NCBI GenBank assembly: GCA_025352145.1
Contig: JANXTY010000048.1
Coordinates: forward strand, 16,305-80,304
Direction of reading: 5' to 3'
DNA from: Oxalobacteraceae bacterium
GTDB lineage: Bacteria > Pseudomonadota > Gammaproteobacteria > Burkholderiales > Burkholderiaceae_D
Length of the DNA: 64,000 nucleotides
Shown here in pieces: positions 19,456 through 28,957 of this stretch. The notes below the pieces were generated by a model that did no database searches, was not told the origin of the DNA, and saw only the letters and a list, made by a program, of their open reading frames with translations. Both the position numbers and the translations under genes were made by a program. How positions within the stretch are numbered: position 1 is the stretch's first letter; each line of letters opens with the position of its first letter.

Positions 19456-20880
19456 TTATTGCCAAGGACTGAACCACGTTAATAACGCACACAGCAATAC
19501 CCAGATCAACATTGCTGCGAGTTCGACGATTTTTTTAGCCACACTCTCTTTATTGCGGGTTCTAAAATCCCCTCGTTTGGCGGCCCCTGGGTTGTGGGTG
19601 GCGAGCAGCGCCAGGCTTATTCCACAGCCTGTTGCGCAAAGGGATACCAGCAGCCCAAACATCGGATAGCGCCGCCACAATACCAAGAGTGGCAAGAGTA
19701 CAAAAGGTAACAGAGGCAGCAGTGCCGCTTCGGTTTTGGCACGGATAAGTGTGGCTTTGTGAATGGGTGCAGTGTTGAGTAGATCGGGAGCATCCTCGGC
19801 AGCAACTGTCAACCAGGCTAGGCTACTGGCGATTCTGCCAGCTACGAAAATAATCATTAACCAGACCCAGGGCCGGCCTTCGCCGTGTTTTCGCCATAGC
19901 ATGATGCCGACCGGAACGATGATGATGCATTCTGTCATTAACAGCGTCAATAGCGCGGGGTCGCGGCTTATTAAACGCAGTTCTTTTTTTATTAAAATGG
20001 CGCGCAGGCTATGGTGAAACTGCAGCGCTTTCCGAGGCATTTTTGCTGGCTTGCTTAAGCCAACGTTGGCCGAGGCGGATGCGGCTTGAATAAAACGCTC
20101 ACCGAGCAGACGGATGGTCAGCGCAAACACTGTCATGCACCCCAGCGTCAGCAGGAATGTGGGAAAAAATCCATTGTTGATCCAGTGCGCCGGTACAAAC
20201 ACCAGGCTATCAACGGAAGAAGTCAAGGTCGTGAACGTGTTCATCGCCGCGCTTTTTCGGTCGGATGATTGATTGAGCAGATTGGGTAGCTGGCCCAGCA
20301 ACATGAAACTCATGCCGATAATCGCCGCGAATACCTGCGCAATTACGCGTGTGCGGCGCGCTCCGAACACACGAAATAAACCCAGGGCGATCATCAGGCT
20401 GGTACTGGTTGCGAGCAGGCCGATGGCTGGAACAAGGAGATACGCCTTGAACCAGTCAGTCAGGCCAAACAGGACAAAAACATTGGCGAAGGGCCAAAGC
20501 AAAAAAGCGAATTCCAGGCTAAGCGTAGTGGCAATGGTGGTTGCGCGCACGCCGATGATGGAACGCGGCGCTAGCGGTGAAGACAGCAGCAGATCCATAT
20601 CGCCTCGGGTATAAAGTACTTGCACTACGTTGATCACGCCGCGCGACACCATCAGCAAAAACATAAATCCCAGGCCCATTGTGATGCCAATCAACAGGGC
20701 GTTCTGGGACAGCGAGTGCAGGTGTTTTGTTCCAAGGGCCAGAGCAATGGCACCGAGGTGTAACAGCAACAAAGCCATAACGAGAAAGACGGCGCTTAGG
20801 CTCGTATTTTTACGCGAACGCCAATATAGTCGCAGTTCGTGGCGCATGAGCCATCCAATTGAACCGGTCTTAGCGTTCAT
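19456..20880 (-). CDS. ABC transporter permease (ABC-2 like), distal gene of YtrA-type operon
   Basis: A 474-residue integral membrane protein. After an amphipathic N-terminus with basic residues (LRLYWRSRKN) there are about ten hydrophobic segments. GDMDLLLSSPLAPRSI is a soluble loop seen in exporter-type permeases of heterodimeric ABC systems. It overlaps the ATPase gene (20877-21641) by four bases, so the two are translationally coupled. Substrate is not evident. It is the last gene of a leftward operon that starts with a GntR regulator. Confidence 0.75.
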   Translation of the reverse strand: MNAKTGSIGWLMRHELRLYWRSRKNTSLSAVFLVMALLLLHLGAIALALGTKHLHSLSQNALLIGITMGLGFMFLLMVSRGVINVVQVLYTRGDMDLLLSSPLAPRSIIGVRATTIATTLSLEFAFLLWPFANVFVLFGLTDWFKAYLLVPAIGLLATSTSLMIALGLFRVFGARRTRVIAQVFAAIIGMSFMLLGQLPNLLNQSSDRKSAAMNTFTTLTSSVDSLVFVPAHWINNGFFPTFLLTLGCMTVFALTIRLLGERFIQAASASANVGLSKPAKMPRKALQFHHSLRAILIKKELRLISRDPALLTLLMTECIIIVPVGIMLWRKHGEGRPWVWLMIIFVAGRIASSLAWLTVAAEDAPDLLNTAPIHKATLIRAKTEAALLPLLPFVLLPLLVLWRRYPMFGLLVSLCATGCGISLALLATHNPGAAKRGDFRTRNKESVAKKIVELAAMLIWVLLCALLTWFSPWQ

Positions 20881-21641
20881 GCCGGGATCGCAGGAGCGTG
20901 CGTCATCAGGTTTAAGAAAATCTCTTCGAGGCTAGCTTCTCCCCGCCCGGCTTGCTGACGCAATTCTTCCAATGTTCCCTCTGTGATTAACTGGCCGGCC
21001 TGGATGATGCCAATCCGATCCACTAAACGTTCGGCCACATCCAAAATGTGTGTAGTCAAAATGATGGTGCAACCGCTCTGTACACGCTCCTGCAATAAAT
21101 CTTTTACTTGGCGGGCGATGGCAGCATCGAGTCCCGTCAGCGGCTCATCGAGAATTAATAATTTCGGCTCATGAATGAGTGCGCCAGCCAGCGCAGCTTT
21201 TTGTTTCATTCCCCGTGAAAAACCTTCGCAACGTTCATGGCGATACGACCATAAGTCGAGTCTTTCCAACAAATTCTGCGCGTTTCTTTCGGCTTGGCCG
21301 GGATGCATTCCCCACAAACCGGCGATAAATTCCAGATACTCCGCCACTGTTAGCTTGTCATAGAGCATTGGTTCGTCAGGCACCCACGCGATCAATTGTT
21401 TGGCAGCGAGCGGATTGCTGGCGACGTTGACCCCGCATACTTCGATGCTCCCCCGATCAGGATTGAGCAAGCCAGAAATCATACGCAAGGTGGTGGTCTT
21501 GCCCGCCCCATTGGAACCCAATAAGCCATAAAACTCGCCGGCCTGAATGGTCAAGTTAATGTTTGTCACGGCGGGGCGGGTGAAGGTTTTATAAAGACCA
21601 CGTACAGTTAAAGCGGGCGTTACTGAAATGATGTTATTCAT
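20877..21641 (-). CDS. ABC transporter ATP-binding protein
   Basis: A 254-residue ATPase subunit. Walker A GSNGAGKTTTLR, the signature-region motif FSRGMKQKAALAGAL and Walker B LLILDEPLTGLD are present, with TTHILDVAERL as the H-loop. The signature is SRGMKQK rather than LSGGQ, as in several CcmA/YtrB-like exporters. It is coupled to the permease downstream and separated by 43 bp from the second permease gene upstream. Confidence 0.92.
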   Translation of the reverse strand: MNNIISVTPALTVRGLYKTFTRPAVTNINLTIQAGEFYGLLGSNGAGKTTTLRMISGLLNPDRGSIEVCGVNVASNPLAAKQLIAWVPDEPMLYDKLTVAEYLEFIAGLWGMHPGQAERNAQNLLERLDLWSYRHERCEGFSRGMKQKAALAGALIHEPKLLILDEPLTGLDAAIARQVKDLLQERVQSGCTIILTTHILDVAERLVDRIGIIQAGQLITEGTLEELRQQAGRGEASLEEIFLNLMTHAPAIPA

Positions 21642-21684
21642 TGCTATCCTTGAGCACGGTTTTCAGGGTTTATCGTGAATGAAT

Positions 21685-23100
21685 TCATAGAACCAGTCGA
21701 CCAGCAGGAAAGGCGACGGGCGCGGCCATTGCTTTTTTCCAGCGATACCGGGTCAATGCCGCTGAGCAGGTCAGGCATGCGGCAAATAAGATACCGGTGT
21801 GTATCCTTATACTCGGTTGCAGGAATGTCCAGGCTACCAGTACACAGCCCATCAAAAATGAGCCTGTTATATGCCAAAAATATGATGGCTGCGGTGTTCT
21901 GGCGTAATCACGCACTAAAAAAACGGCGATAAAAAGATTGAGCGAAATCACGACAGGGACTGATGTATCCATCAAGGAGTGCATCGATAGCATTGGCAAT
22001 GCCACGGCAATGCCAGTCGATATTGTCCACGTAATGCCAAAATAAATGAGACTGGTGCGAGCGATTGTGCGGTTGATTGCACGATCTTGCAAGGCATTCG
22101 GCGCCAGGCGTAAAAGCGATTGTTCATTTCGGGTTTTATATACCGATAAGACGTGTTTTCCTGCGAACAGTAATGGGGAAATGAGTATCGTATACATAGT
22201 CCCTGCAGCCACTATTTTAGCCAGATTACTACCTGCACCGAACCAAAGCGTAATCGACAAAATGCCAGCGATGTTGACAAGGATGCCGATGCCTATTGAT
22301 TGGGCGAGCACATTGCTTGACCAGTGAAAATCGGGGCCAAGCGCGTAGCATGTTAATTTTCCTGGATCTAGCGTATAGCGGGCGGAGGGGTTAAAAGTCC
22401 TTTGATAACCCGATGCGGTGAGCCGAGAAAAAAATGATGTTGCCCGATTGAATTCACTCGGGGCTAAACGGGGACTGCCATCGATGCTGGATGGCTGGAA
22501 TCTCCTGATTCGCATGTGCCTGCGCCAATGGGCATCGCCGCCCTTGCGAAAAATCCAGTTAAAAATACCTGCGCCAACTAATAGTATGAGCGCCGTTACA
22601 GCGATTTTCATCATGGCACTCATTTCTGAGATCCACAGCGTATCCGAGAAGGCTCTCCGCAGCTGGAAAAAATATAATAATGGGACACCAACCCAGAATG
22701 ACCGCATGATTATGGATGGCATCAAAAAAAACAATGAAACCAGTACCCAGCATTGAATAAAATGGCCGGTTCCAATTGCACCTATGGCCGCAAGCGCGAT
22801 GGATACGCCTATCCATGCCGTAAAAGAGGCAATGATCAGGCGTTTGCGCAGGGCTGGTACCAAGTGTGCATTAATGGGACTGTTTTGGAGCATCGCATTT
22901 TTTAGGTAGAATATCCACCACAGGATAATTAAGATAAGGCTGGGCACACCTAAGCCCATGGCGATGGCAAGAGGCCATCTACCCGATCGGAATACGATGA
23001 AAATCAGGGGTGTGCTGAGAAGCGCAAAAAACAACCATAGACTGCCTAAATTTTTTCGATAAAAGACGGCCTGTCTAAACAACATCAGATAGTTTTTCAT
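21685..23100 (-). CDS. Putative ABC permease (second pair)
   Basis: A 471-residue membrane protein with roughly ten to twelve hydrophobic segments and basic loops. There is no catalytic motif. A soluble stretch with many Arg, Pro and Ser residues lies near residues 190-260. It overlaps the upstream ATPase gene by four bases, so it is almost certainly that protein's membrane partner. I recognise no specific family beyond ABC-type permease by context. Confidence 0.6.
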   Translation of the reverse strand: MKNYLMLFRQAVFYRKNLGSLWLFFALLSTPLIFIVFRSGRWPLAIAMGLGVPSLILIILWWIFYLKNAMLQNSPINAHLVPALRKRLIIASFTAWIGVSIALAAIGAIGTGHFIQCWVLVSLFFLMPSIIMRSFWVGVPLLYFFQLRRAFSDTLWISEMSAMMKIAVTALILLVGAGIFNWIFRKGGDAHWRRHMRIRRFQPSSIDGSPRLAPSEFNRATSFFSRLTASGYQRTFNPSARYTLDPGKLTCYALGPDFHWSSNVLAQSIGIGILVNIAGILSITLWFGAGSNLAKIVAAGTMYTILISPLLFAGKHVLSVYKTRNEQSLLRLAPNALQDRAINRTIARTSLIYFGITWTISTGIAVALPMLSMHSLMDTSVPVVISLNLFIAVFLVRDYARTPQPSYFWHITGSFLMGCVLVAWTFLQPSIRIHTGILFAACLTCSAALTRYRWKKAMAAPVAFPAGRLVL

Positions 23101-23975
23101 TGGGTCACCTCAATAAAAAAATCTTCCAGGCTGAGCGCTTCGACCCGCATATCCGGCTGCTGGGTTAACCAGCCATCAACCTGCGCCTGGCTGGCATGCG
23201 CCAGTACGCTGACATTCCCGTTGCGTTCAATGACTCTGCGAATTTCGTTCGGTATTACCAGATGGGTGAACATCTCCACCGTTCCAGTAAAACGTCGCGT
23301 GCTTTCTATTAAATCATCGAGTGACGACTGCAATACGATTTTTCCGTCTTTCAAAAACGCCACCTCCATTGCGATTCTCTCCAGATCCGACAGGATATGC
23401 GTTGAAAAAATTACTGTCGTATTGCGTTCGATTACATCGTCGATCAGCTCGCGCAAAAATTCTCGACGACCGACCGGATCGAGGCTGGCTACCGGCTCGT
23501 CGAGGATCAGCAATTCTGGATCATGGGCCAGCGCACGGATGATGGATAAGCGCTGTTTTTCGCCACCCGATAATTTGCCGATCGTTTTATTTTTATCCAT
23601 GTCATTGAAGCCCCAGCGTTGCATCAAGTCACTGACCTTAGGTGCATTCCAGTGGGGATATAAGGCCTTGAAATAGTCGAGGAGTTGTGCCGGGGTAAGC
23701 CATTCGAACAAGTCTGATGTTTGCGGCACATAGCCGATGCGGGCGCGGGTAGCATCACTTAAATTGTCCACGGAATCGCCGAACAATTGCACGCTGCCGC
23801 TGGTGACTTCCCGCAGGCCCAGCAGGCATTCGAGCAGTGTCGATTTACCGGCTCCGTTGCGCCCGAGAAGACCGATGACGCTGCCTGATGTGATCTGCCA
23901 GTCGAGCGATTGCAGTACGGATTGTGCGCCGAAGGATTTACTGATGGCGTTGATTTGGATGATGGGTGTGTTCAT
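23097..23975 (-). CDS. ABC transporter ATP-binding protein (second pair)
   Basis: A 292-residue ATPase. Walker A is GRNGAGKSTLLE, the signature KLSGGEKQRLSI, Walker B LLILDEPVASLD and the H-loop STHILSDLERI. The C-terminal 70 residues form an extra domain. It overlaps both the GntR gene upstream and the permease gene downstream by four bases. Bacterial YtrB-type ATPases have this context. Confidence 0.92.
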   Translation of the reverse strand: MNTPIIQINAISKSFGAQSVLQSLDWQITSGSVIGLLGRNGAGKSTLLECLLGLREVTSGSVQLFGDSVDNLSDATRARIGYVPQTSDLFEWLTPAQLLDYFKALYPHWNAPKVSDLMQRWGFNDMDKNKTIGKLSGGEKQRLSIIRALAHDPELLILDEPVASLDPVGRREFLRELIDDVIERNTTVIFSTHILSDLERIAMEVAFLKDGKIVLQSSLDDLIESTRRFTGTVEMFTHLVIPNEIRRVIERNGNVSVLAHASQAQVDGWLTQQPDMRVEALSLEDFFIEVTQ

Positions 23976-24370
23976 TTTTGATCTTTCAGAATTTTCTTGA
24001 ATAGGGCGAGGCAGGTGTCGGAGTCGAGTTCGAGCTGTTTTGCTTCCAGCGCGGCCCGCTCCAGCGTCGGGCGTAGCAGGCCGCTACGGTTGCCGACATT
24101 GCGTGCAGATTTTGGACGTTCTGCTACTAGCATTCCTTGACCACGGCGGCGTTGCAGCAAGCCTTCCATTTCCAGCAGGTTGTAGACTTTGGAGACGGTC
24201 ATCGGGTTGAGCGTGAGTTCTTGCGCCACGTCGCGCACCGAGGGGAGGGCGTCGCCAGGAGCCAATTGGCCGCTGGCTACCAAGCGCCGCGCCTGGTCGA
24301 TGAGCTGTCGATAGATCGGCTCCGAAGAGCCGGTCACAATCGAAAATAGGCGGGGAGAGTGTTGCGACAT
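23972..24370 (-). CDS. GntR family regulator, YtrA subfamily
   Basis: A 132-residue DNA-binding protein. The winged helix-turn-helix covers about residues 15-85 (PIYRQLIDQARRLV, LPSVRDVAQEL, MTVSKVYNLLEMEGLL, RRGQGMLV). There is only a short C-terminal helix and no ligand-binding domain, which defines the YtrA subfamily. It is the first gene of the operon. Its own promoter overlaps a perfect 7-bp inverted repeat, so autoregulation is likely. AAGGA lies seven bases before the ATG. Confidence 0.9.
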   Translation of the reverse strand: MSQHSPRLFSIVTGSSEPIYRQLIDQARRLVASGQLAPGDALPSVRDVAQELTLNPMTVSKVYNLLEMEGLLQRRRGQGMLVAERPKSARNVGNRSGLLRPTLERAALEAKQLELDSDTCLALFKKILKDQK

Positions 24371-24381
24371 GTCATCCTTAC

Positions 24382-24401
24382 TGTATTAGTTGAGTAATAC
24401 A
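24382..24401. promoter_or_regulatory. Operator palindrome of YtrA-type operon
   Basis: Perfect arms TGTATTA and TAATACA are separated by six bases. The site lies between the -10 box and the start codon of the GntR gene and would cover the transcription start, which suits repression. Confidence 0.75.
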
Positions 24402-24428
24402 ATATATTAAAAATAGGCGGGGTGTCAA
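24401..24428 (-). promoter_or_regulatory. Promoter of YtrA-type operon
   Basis: On the minus strand a consensus -35 TTGACA (24423-24428) is separated by 16 bases from TATATT (24401-24406). The operator directly follows the -10. Confidence 0.75.
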
Positions 24429-24568
24429 TAGTTTTTTTGAGGGGTATTATCGATTGATGTGAACAGCATCATGGGAGGAACAAGTACCGCTCCTTCCGGT
24501 TGCCACTGCCCCTTTCAGTAAGGGCATCCCGGGGCGACAAATCAGGGAGGGAGGTCGCGGGTTAGAGG

Positions 24569-25822
24569 TTAAATAGCCAGCGCTACTGCCGATACTCGCG
24601 CGGCATGGATTGCCTCGGGGATATGTGAAGGCTTGTCGTTGTGGCGCTGTGCGATTTCGCTAGCGTTGATGCTTTGGGCCGCCTTTAATGCATTTTGCAA
24701 ATGGGCCGATTGCGGAAAAGGCTTATTGGCAAAATCGTTGATTGAATTCTCCGCGCTGTTATCTATCTTGCTGTGAATTCCTCGCCCGCGAAAATCGCAT
24801 TCCGCCGCAGTAAGCATATCGATAAAACGTTGCGGCCTGCGGAAAGCATCACAGCGTTCGAACAGGCTGACGATGGTGTTGGCGCGTAGCTCCAGAGCGC
24901 GGCCGACGTTGCCATGTTCGCGTGCGGTTATCAAGGCCAGATCGCGACAGTCGTTGGGTATTTTCAAACGTTGACAGGCGGCCTCGATCAGCGGCAGGCC
25001 GCGTGTTTCGTGACCGTGATGGCGTGGCCATTCTGTTGGTGGTGTCGCGCCTTTTCCGAGATCGTGCATCAGTGCAGCAAAACGGATCGGTAACGCCATA
25101 TGCTTTTTTGCGGCATGATCTACCACCAGCATGACATGCACACCGGTGTCAATTTCCGGGTGGTGCAAGGGCGGTTGCGGGACGCCCCATAGCGCGTCAA
25201 GTTCTGGCAGGATGCGCGCTAATGCGCCGCAGTTGCGCAGCACTGCGAACATGCGCGATGGCATCGATTCCATCAGGCCGCGCGATAGCTCTTGCCATAC
25301 ACGTTCGGGCACTAACGCATCGACTTCGCCTGTTGCCACCATCTGCCGCATCAACAACAGGGTTTCCGGCGCGACAGTAAAATTGGCGAAACGTGCAGCG
25401 AAGCGTGCCACGCGCAGAATGCGTACCGGGTCTTCCGCAAATGCGGGTGAGACGTGTCGAAAAATGCGTGATTGCAAATCCCGCTGGCCGTGGAAAGGAT
25501 CGACCAAACTGCCATCTTCTGCTTGAGCGATAGCGTTAATGGTAAGGTCGCGCCGGATCAGGTCTTGTTCCAGGGTGACATCCTGAGCGGTATGAAATAC
25601 AAAGCCTCGGTAGCCGGGTGCGGTCTTGCGCTCGGTACGTGCCAGCGCATATTCCTCATGGGAGGCAGGATGCAGAAACACGGGAAAATCCTTGCCGACA
25701 GGCGTAAATCCCTCGGCCACCATCGTTTCTGGCGTTGCGCCAACCACCACGTAATCGTGGTCCTGCACGGGTAAGCCGAGCAAGGCATCACGTATGGCCC
25801 CACCCACCTTATAAATTTTCAT
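24569..25822 (-). CDS. cca: Multifunctional CCA-adding enzyme
   Basis: A 417-residue tRNA nucleotidyltransferase that builds or repairs the CCA end of tRNAs. The nucleotidyltransferase head has VGGAIRDALLG, DHDYV and RRDLTINAIA. The HD domain near residues 225-255 contains HVMLVVDHAAKKHM and MHDLGKG, as in forms with phosphatase and phosphodiesterase activity. The gene starts six bases after the stop of a glutathione transferase gene, so the two are probably co-transcribed. ATG is supported by alignment with the GGAIRD motif at residues 7-12. Confidence 0.95.
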   Translation of the reverse strand: MKIYKVGGAIRDALLGLPVQDHDYVVVGATPETMVAEGFTPVGKDFPVFLHPASHEEYALARTERKTAPGYRGFVFHTAQDVTLEQDLIRRDLTINAIAQAEDGSLVDPFHGQRDLQSRIFRHVSPAFAEDPVRILRVARFAARFANFTVAPETLLLMRQMVATGEVDALVPERVWQELSRGLMESMPSRMFAVLRNCGALARILPELDALWGVPQPPLHHPEIDTGVHVMLVVDHAAKKHMALPIRFAALMHDLGKGATPPTEWPRHHGHETRGLPLIEAACQRLKIPNDCRDLALITAREHGNVGRALELRANTIVSLFERCDAFRRPQRFIDMLTAAECDFRGRGIHSKIDNSAENSINDFANKPFPQSAHLQNALKAAQSINASEIAQRHNDKPSHIPEAIHAARVSAVALAI

Positions 25823-25828
25823 CGCTGC

Positions 25829-26539
25829 TTATTCCGGAGGGGTGTCATAGCGAGGTGCGCCTTCTTTTTCTGCATGGGCATCTTGTATCCATTGAGCGAT
25901 GGCAGGGTGGGCGGCGACGCGATCGGCATAGGCTTGCAAAGCCGGGGCCAGCGACACGGTGTAAGTGCGAAAGCGCATGACGATCGGGGCGAAATAGGCG
26001 TCGGCAATCGAAAAATTACCGAACAAAAATTGCTGAGTGCCGAAGCGCGAAAAACATTCTTCCCAGATTTCGCTGATGCGTCCAATATCGGCTTGCGCCC
26101 CCATCGTACGGCCTTTTCCGGGGAAACTCTTACGGATATTCATCGGCATGGCAGAACGCAGAGCGGTAAATCCAGAATGCATTTCAGCGCAGATTGAGCG
26201 GGCCATCGCGCGTGCTGCCACTTCTTCCGGCCACAGGTTTTTTTCTGGGAATTGTTCGGCTAAATATTCGCAGATCGCCAGCGAATCCCAAATCGCCATT
26301 TCTCCTGACAACAATATCGGTACGCGACCAGCGGAAGTGAATTCTGCAATCCGGCTTGCGGTATCGGGCCGGTCGAGCAAGATGCGAATTTCTGCGAAGG
26401 GAATGCCGAAAGCAGTCATGGCAACCCAGGGTCGCATGGACCAGGAAGAATAATTTTTATTGCCGATGACGAGTTTCATACTGGATTTGTCAGCATCTGC
26501 CAATGTTTGCGAGAGGGTGGGGTCGAGTTCTGTTTGCAT
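25829..26539 (-). CDS. Glutathione S-transferase family protein
   Basis: A thioredoxin-fold N-terminal domain (KLVIGNKNYSSWSMRPWV, then VPILLSGEMAIWDSLAICEYL with the Ser-containing glutathione site) is followed by an all-helical C-terminal domain. It is 236 residues from the first ATG. An internal ATG at 26479 gives the usual family N-terminus and 216 residues, and neither start has a strong ribosome site. Substrate is unknown. It lies six bases before cca. Confidence 0.88.
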   Translation of the reverse strand: MQTELDPTLSQTLADADKSSMKLVIGNKNYSSWSMRPWVAMTAFGIPFAEIRILLDRPDTASRIAEFTSAGRVPILLSGEMAIWDSLAICEYLAEQFPEKNLWPEEVAARAMARSICAEMHSGFTALRSAMPMNIRKSFPGKGRTMGAQADIGRISEIWEECFSRFGTQQFLFGNFSIADAYFAPIVMRFRTYTVSLAPALQAYADRVAAHPAIAQWIQDAHAEKEGAPRYDTPPE

Positions 26540-26836
26540 TAGGGGATCTCTAGGGTGTTATGCGGTTACAGCGGATCTTTATTCATTTAAATACGAAGTT
26601 CTTGCCTTCGATCTTGCGTGTACTGGTCATTTGTTTACTGGTTATTTTTTTGTGCAGTGGGGTAGGACAAAAAATGCTGTTTTAGTTTTAGGTTTCCTTG
26701 AGATCAGAAATTTTATAAGTGTAACGAATGTCGTTGAATCCTGGCGTTCGATGGAATTTAGCAGCGTTTATCATTTTGGGATAGATATGGCAACACGATC
26801 AATGTAAGCAGTCTTCTGTAACCAACAGAATAAATC
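26540..26836. other. Intergenic region, nothing clear
   Basis: About 300 bases between the GST start and the lytic transglycosylase stop. A small hairpin (TTCTGT/ACAGAA, 26814-26830) lies just after the transglycosylase gene. No gene is supported; an open frame running across it has no ribosome site and overlaps the GST gene antisense. Confidence 0.5.
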
Positions 26837-28795
26837 TTAAGGTAAATCCGATGTGCCATCAGAGCTACCTTTTGGCGATACCGTTCCCAAACGGGCCTTC
26901 AGCGATTGTGGTTTGTTCTCGAATAACGCGGCATAGTAGGTTGCATTTGAAAGTACGTTTTTGACATAGCCACGGGTTTCTGTAAATGGAATCGATTCGG
27001 CAAAAATCGCCCCTTCCACTGGTCGCGGCAGGGTCAAGCGCCAGGCACGGGGGCGGCCCGGCCCCGCGTTATACGCTGCCGTTGCCAGCGCTTGTGATCC
27101 GTCGAGATCATTCAATACCATGCTCAGATAATTGGTCCCCAGCAGGATGTTGGTATCGGTGTCATTGACCTGATTTTGATGGATGTTTCCCATGCCTATT
27201 TTCTTCGCCACGTACTTTGCCGTTGCCGGCATCAACTGCATCAGACCGGACGCGCCGACCTGTGAGCGTGCATTCAGGAGGAAGCGCGATTCCTGTCGGA
27301 TCAGTCCATAAGCCCATGCCATGTCGATGCCTATTTTTTGGGTAGCCGCTATCATGCGGTCCCGAAATGGGGACGGAAAACGCTGGGTGAAATCGAATTC
27401 GGTTTTGGTTTTATCGGAGGTATAGACCATGCGATCAAGGATGTTGTTCTGACGCGCAAATTCGGCTGCTGCGAGATGCTCGCGTTCGGTCATTTTTCGT
27501 AATTCCCAGTTCCATTCTCGGGTGCCTTCAAAGCGTAGGTTAAGGGTAAAAAATTTCAATGCCCGCATGAAGCCGGGTTTGCTTGCCATGGGACCGATCT
27601 CTGCTGTCGTTAGCGGAAGCCCGGCTTTGGGAATGGTAATTTTCTGGCCCATTTCTTCCAAAGCGAGCTGTCCATAAAAATTGGTTTTGTCGGCGATCGA
27701 TGCCCACAATTTTTTTGCATCCTCCTGCTTGCCCTCGGCTAGCAGGGCGCGTCCCAGCCAATATATCCAGGCAGGTTCGTTGGCGAGCGGCGCAGGCATG
27801 GCTTCAATCGCGGATTTGACCAGTGGCCAGTCGCCATTACGCAAAGCGGTGCGTACCTTCCATTGGTGTCCTTCATAAGAAAGAGGCGCGCCGTGTGTTT
27901 TGTACCAGTAGCCAAGTGCCTCGGGAGCGAGCTGAAATGAAGCTGCTAATGCTATCTGGGCCCAGCCCAGTGCTTGTTCTTGCACGGTCAATTTATTGGA
28001 CGCATTATTTAATAGCTTGGCTGCTTTTTCATGGCTTGCTTTGGCACTACGTCCAAGCGCTATCAGAAACATTTCATGTTCAGCGCGTCCTGATTTGAGA
28101 CCGCGCAGTAAGGTAACGGCTGGCATGTCGATGGCATGTGCGATTTGGTTTCCCGGTATATCGAGCAGAGCAGCGATGCGTTGCGCTGGTTCGATTGAAT
28201 GTGTCTCTGCCGCAAGCCGGATTTGGGTCCACAGGTCATCGGTGTCAAACTGGCCATAGCTTAATAAAGTGGATATCAGCACCGCGCAGCCATTCCCGTA
28301 ATCACGCGGCGCCAACAACAAGGTACGCGCCTCGGCTGCTACATTTTGCCCCTTGACAGCACGTGATACCAGGGCAAAGCACTTGACTTGGATGTCGTCG
28401 TTGAGAACAAACAGAGGGTACTGTTCATCAAAAGTAGTCCAGTCTTGTTGGGTACCAAGATCATGTAACCAATCGTTGCGCAAGCGGTCAGCAATTGCGC
28501 TGCCGTTGTAACGGTCGAGAAAGTTCCGAATTTCCGAGGATGAGGCACTGACCATATGCGCTCTGAGACGATAATAGTCGACATAGGAAGGAATGGCATA
28601 ATTGCTCAAACGTGCAGCGAATTCGGTAGCCTTGGCAGCATCGTTGCGCCGCGCCGCGTCACGCAGGGCGAGAAATGTATCGTCTTCGTTGGGGAAGAAG
28701 CTTGAGGTTTTTTTGTCGGCATGCGCTGCGGGCAACACGGTGAGAAGTGTTGCGAGGATGGCGATACGGCCAAACCATGTGGATACGGATGTCAC
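26837..28795 (-). CDS. Soluble lytic murein transglycosylase (Slt70-like)
   Basis: A 652-residue periplasmic enzyme that cleaves peptidoglycan glycan strands with formation of anhydro-MurNAc ends. A signal peptide runs to about residue 26 (LPAAHA). It is followed by a long alpha-helical superhelix and a C-terminal SLT domain. The catalytic glutamate is Glu502 in IRQESRF, and GLMQLMPATA and AYNAGPGR are conserved substrate-groove motifs. Length matches the Slt70 group. The neighbouring 5-FCL gene is divergent, with a 162-bp gap. Confidence 0.93.
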   Translation of the reverse strand: MTSVSTWFGRIAILATLLTVLPAAHADKKTSSFFPNEDDTFLALRDAARRNDAAKATEFAARLSNYAIPSYVDYYRLRAHMVSASSSEIRNFLDRYNGSAIADRLRNDWLHDLGTQQDWTTFDEQYPLFVLNDDIQVKCFALVSRAVKGQNVAAEARTLLLAPRDYGNGCAVLISTLLSYGQFDTDDLWTQIRLAAETHSIEPAQRIAALLDIPGNQIAHAIDMPAVTLLRGLKSGRAEHEMFLIALGRSAKASHEKAAKLLNNASNKLTVQEQALGWAQIALAASFQLAPEALGYWYKTHGAPLSYEGHQWKVRTALRNGDWPLVKSAIEAMPAPLANEPAWIYWLGRALLAEGKQEDAKKLWASIADKTNFYGQLALEEMGQKITIPKAGLPLTTAEIGPMASKPGFMRALKFFTLNLRFEGTREWNWELRKMTEREHLAAAEFARQNNILDRMVYTSDKTKTEFDFTQRFPSPFRDRMIAATQKIGIDMAWAYGLIRQESRFLLNARSQVGASGLMQLMPATAKYVAKKIGMGNIHQNQVNDTDTNILLGTNYLSMVLNDLDGSQALATAAYNAGPGRPRAWRLTLPRPVEGAIFAESIPFTETRGYVKNVLSNATYYAALFENKPQSLKARLGTVSPKGSSDGTSDLP

Positions 28796-28957
28796 TGTGC
28801 GGCTTTCATTCTGGATGACGGGTGTTGGTGATTGTTTGGGACTACAGGGCTACTAGTACCTGGTTTTAGATTGAGAGGATTTTTCAGTAGGCATTTTAAG
28901 CGTGTGATTCACGGCTGCGGCTTGTTTTGAAGCATAGCATGGGGCACGGATAAATTT

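Noticed and set aside
26460..26807. 115-codon plus-strand frame
   Set aside because: Its first part is antisense to the GST gene and no ribosome site is present.
28796..28957. 6S RNA next to the 5-FCL gene
   Set aside because: 6S RNA often neighbours this gene, but neither the 162-bp upstream gap nor the downstream repeat shows the long central-bubble hairpin or its conserved segments.
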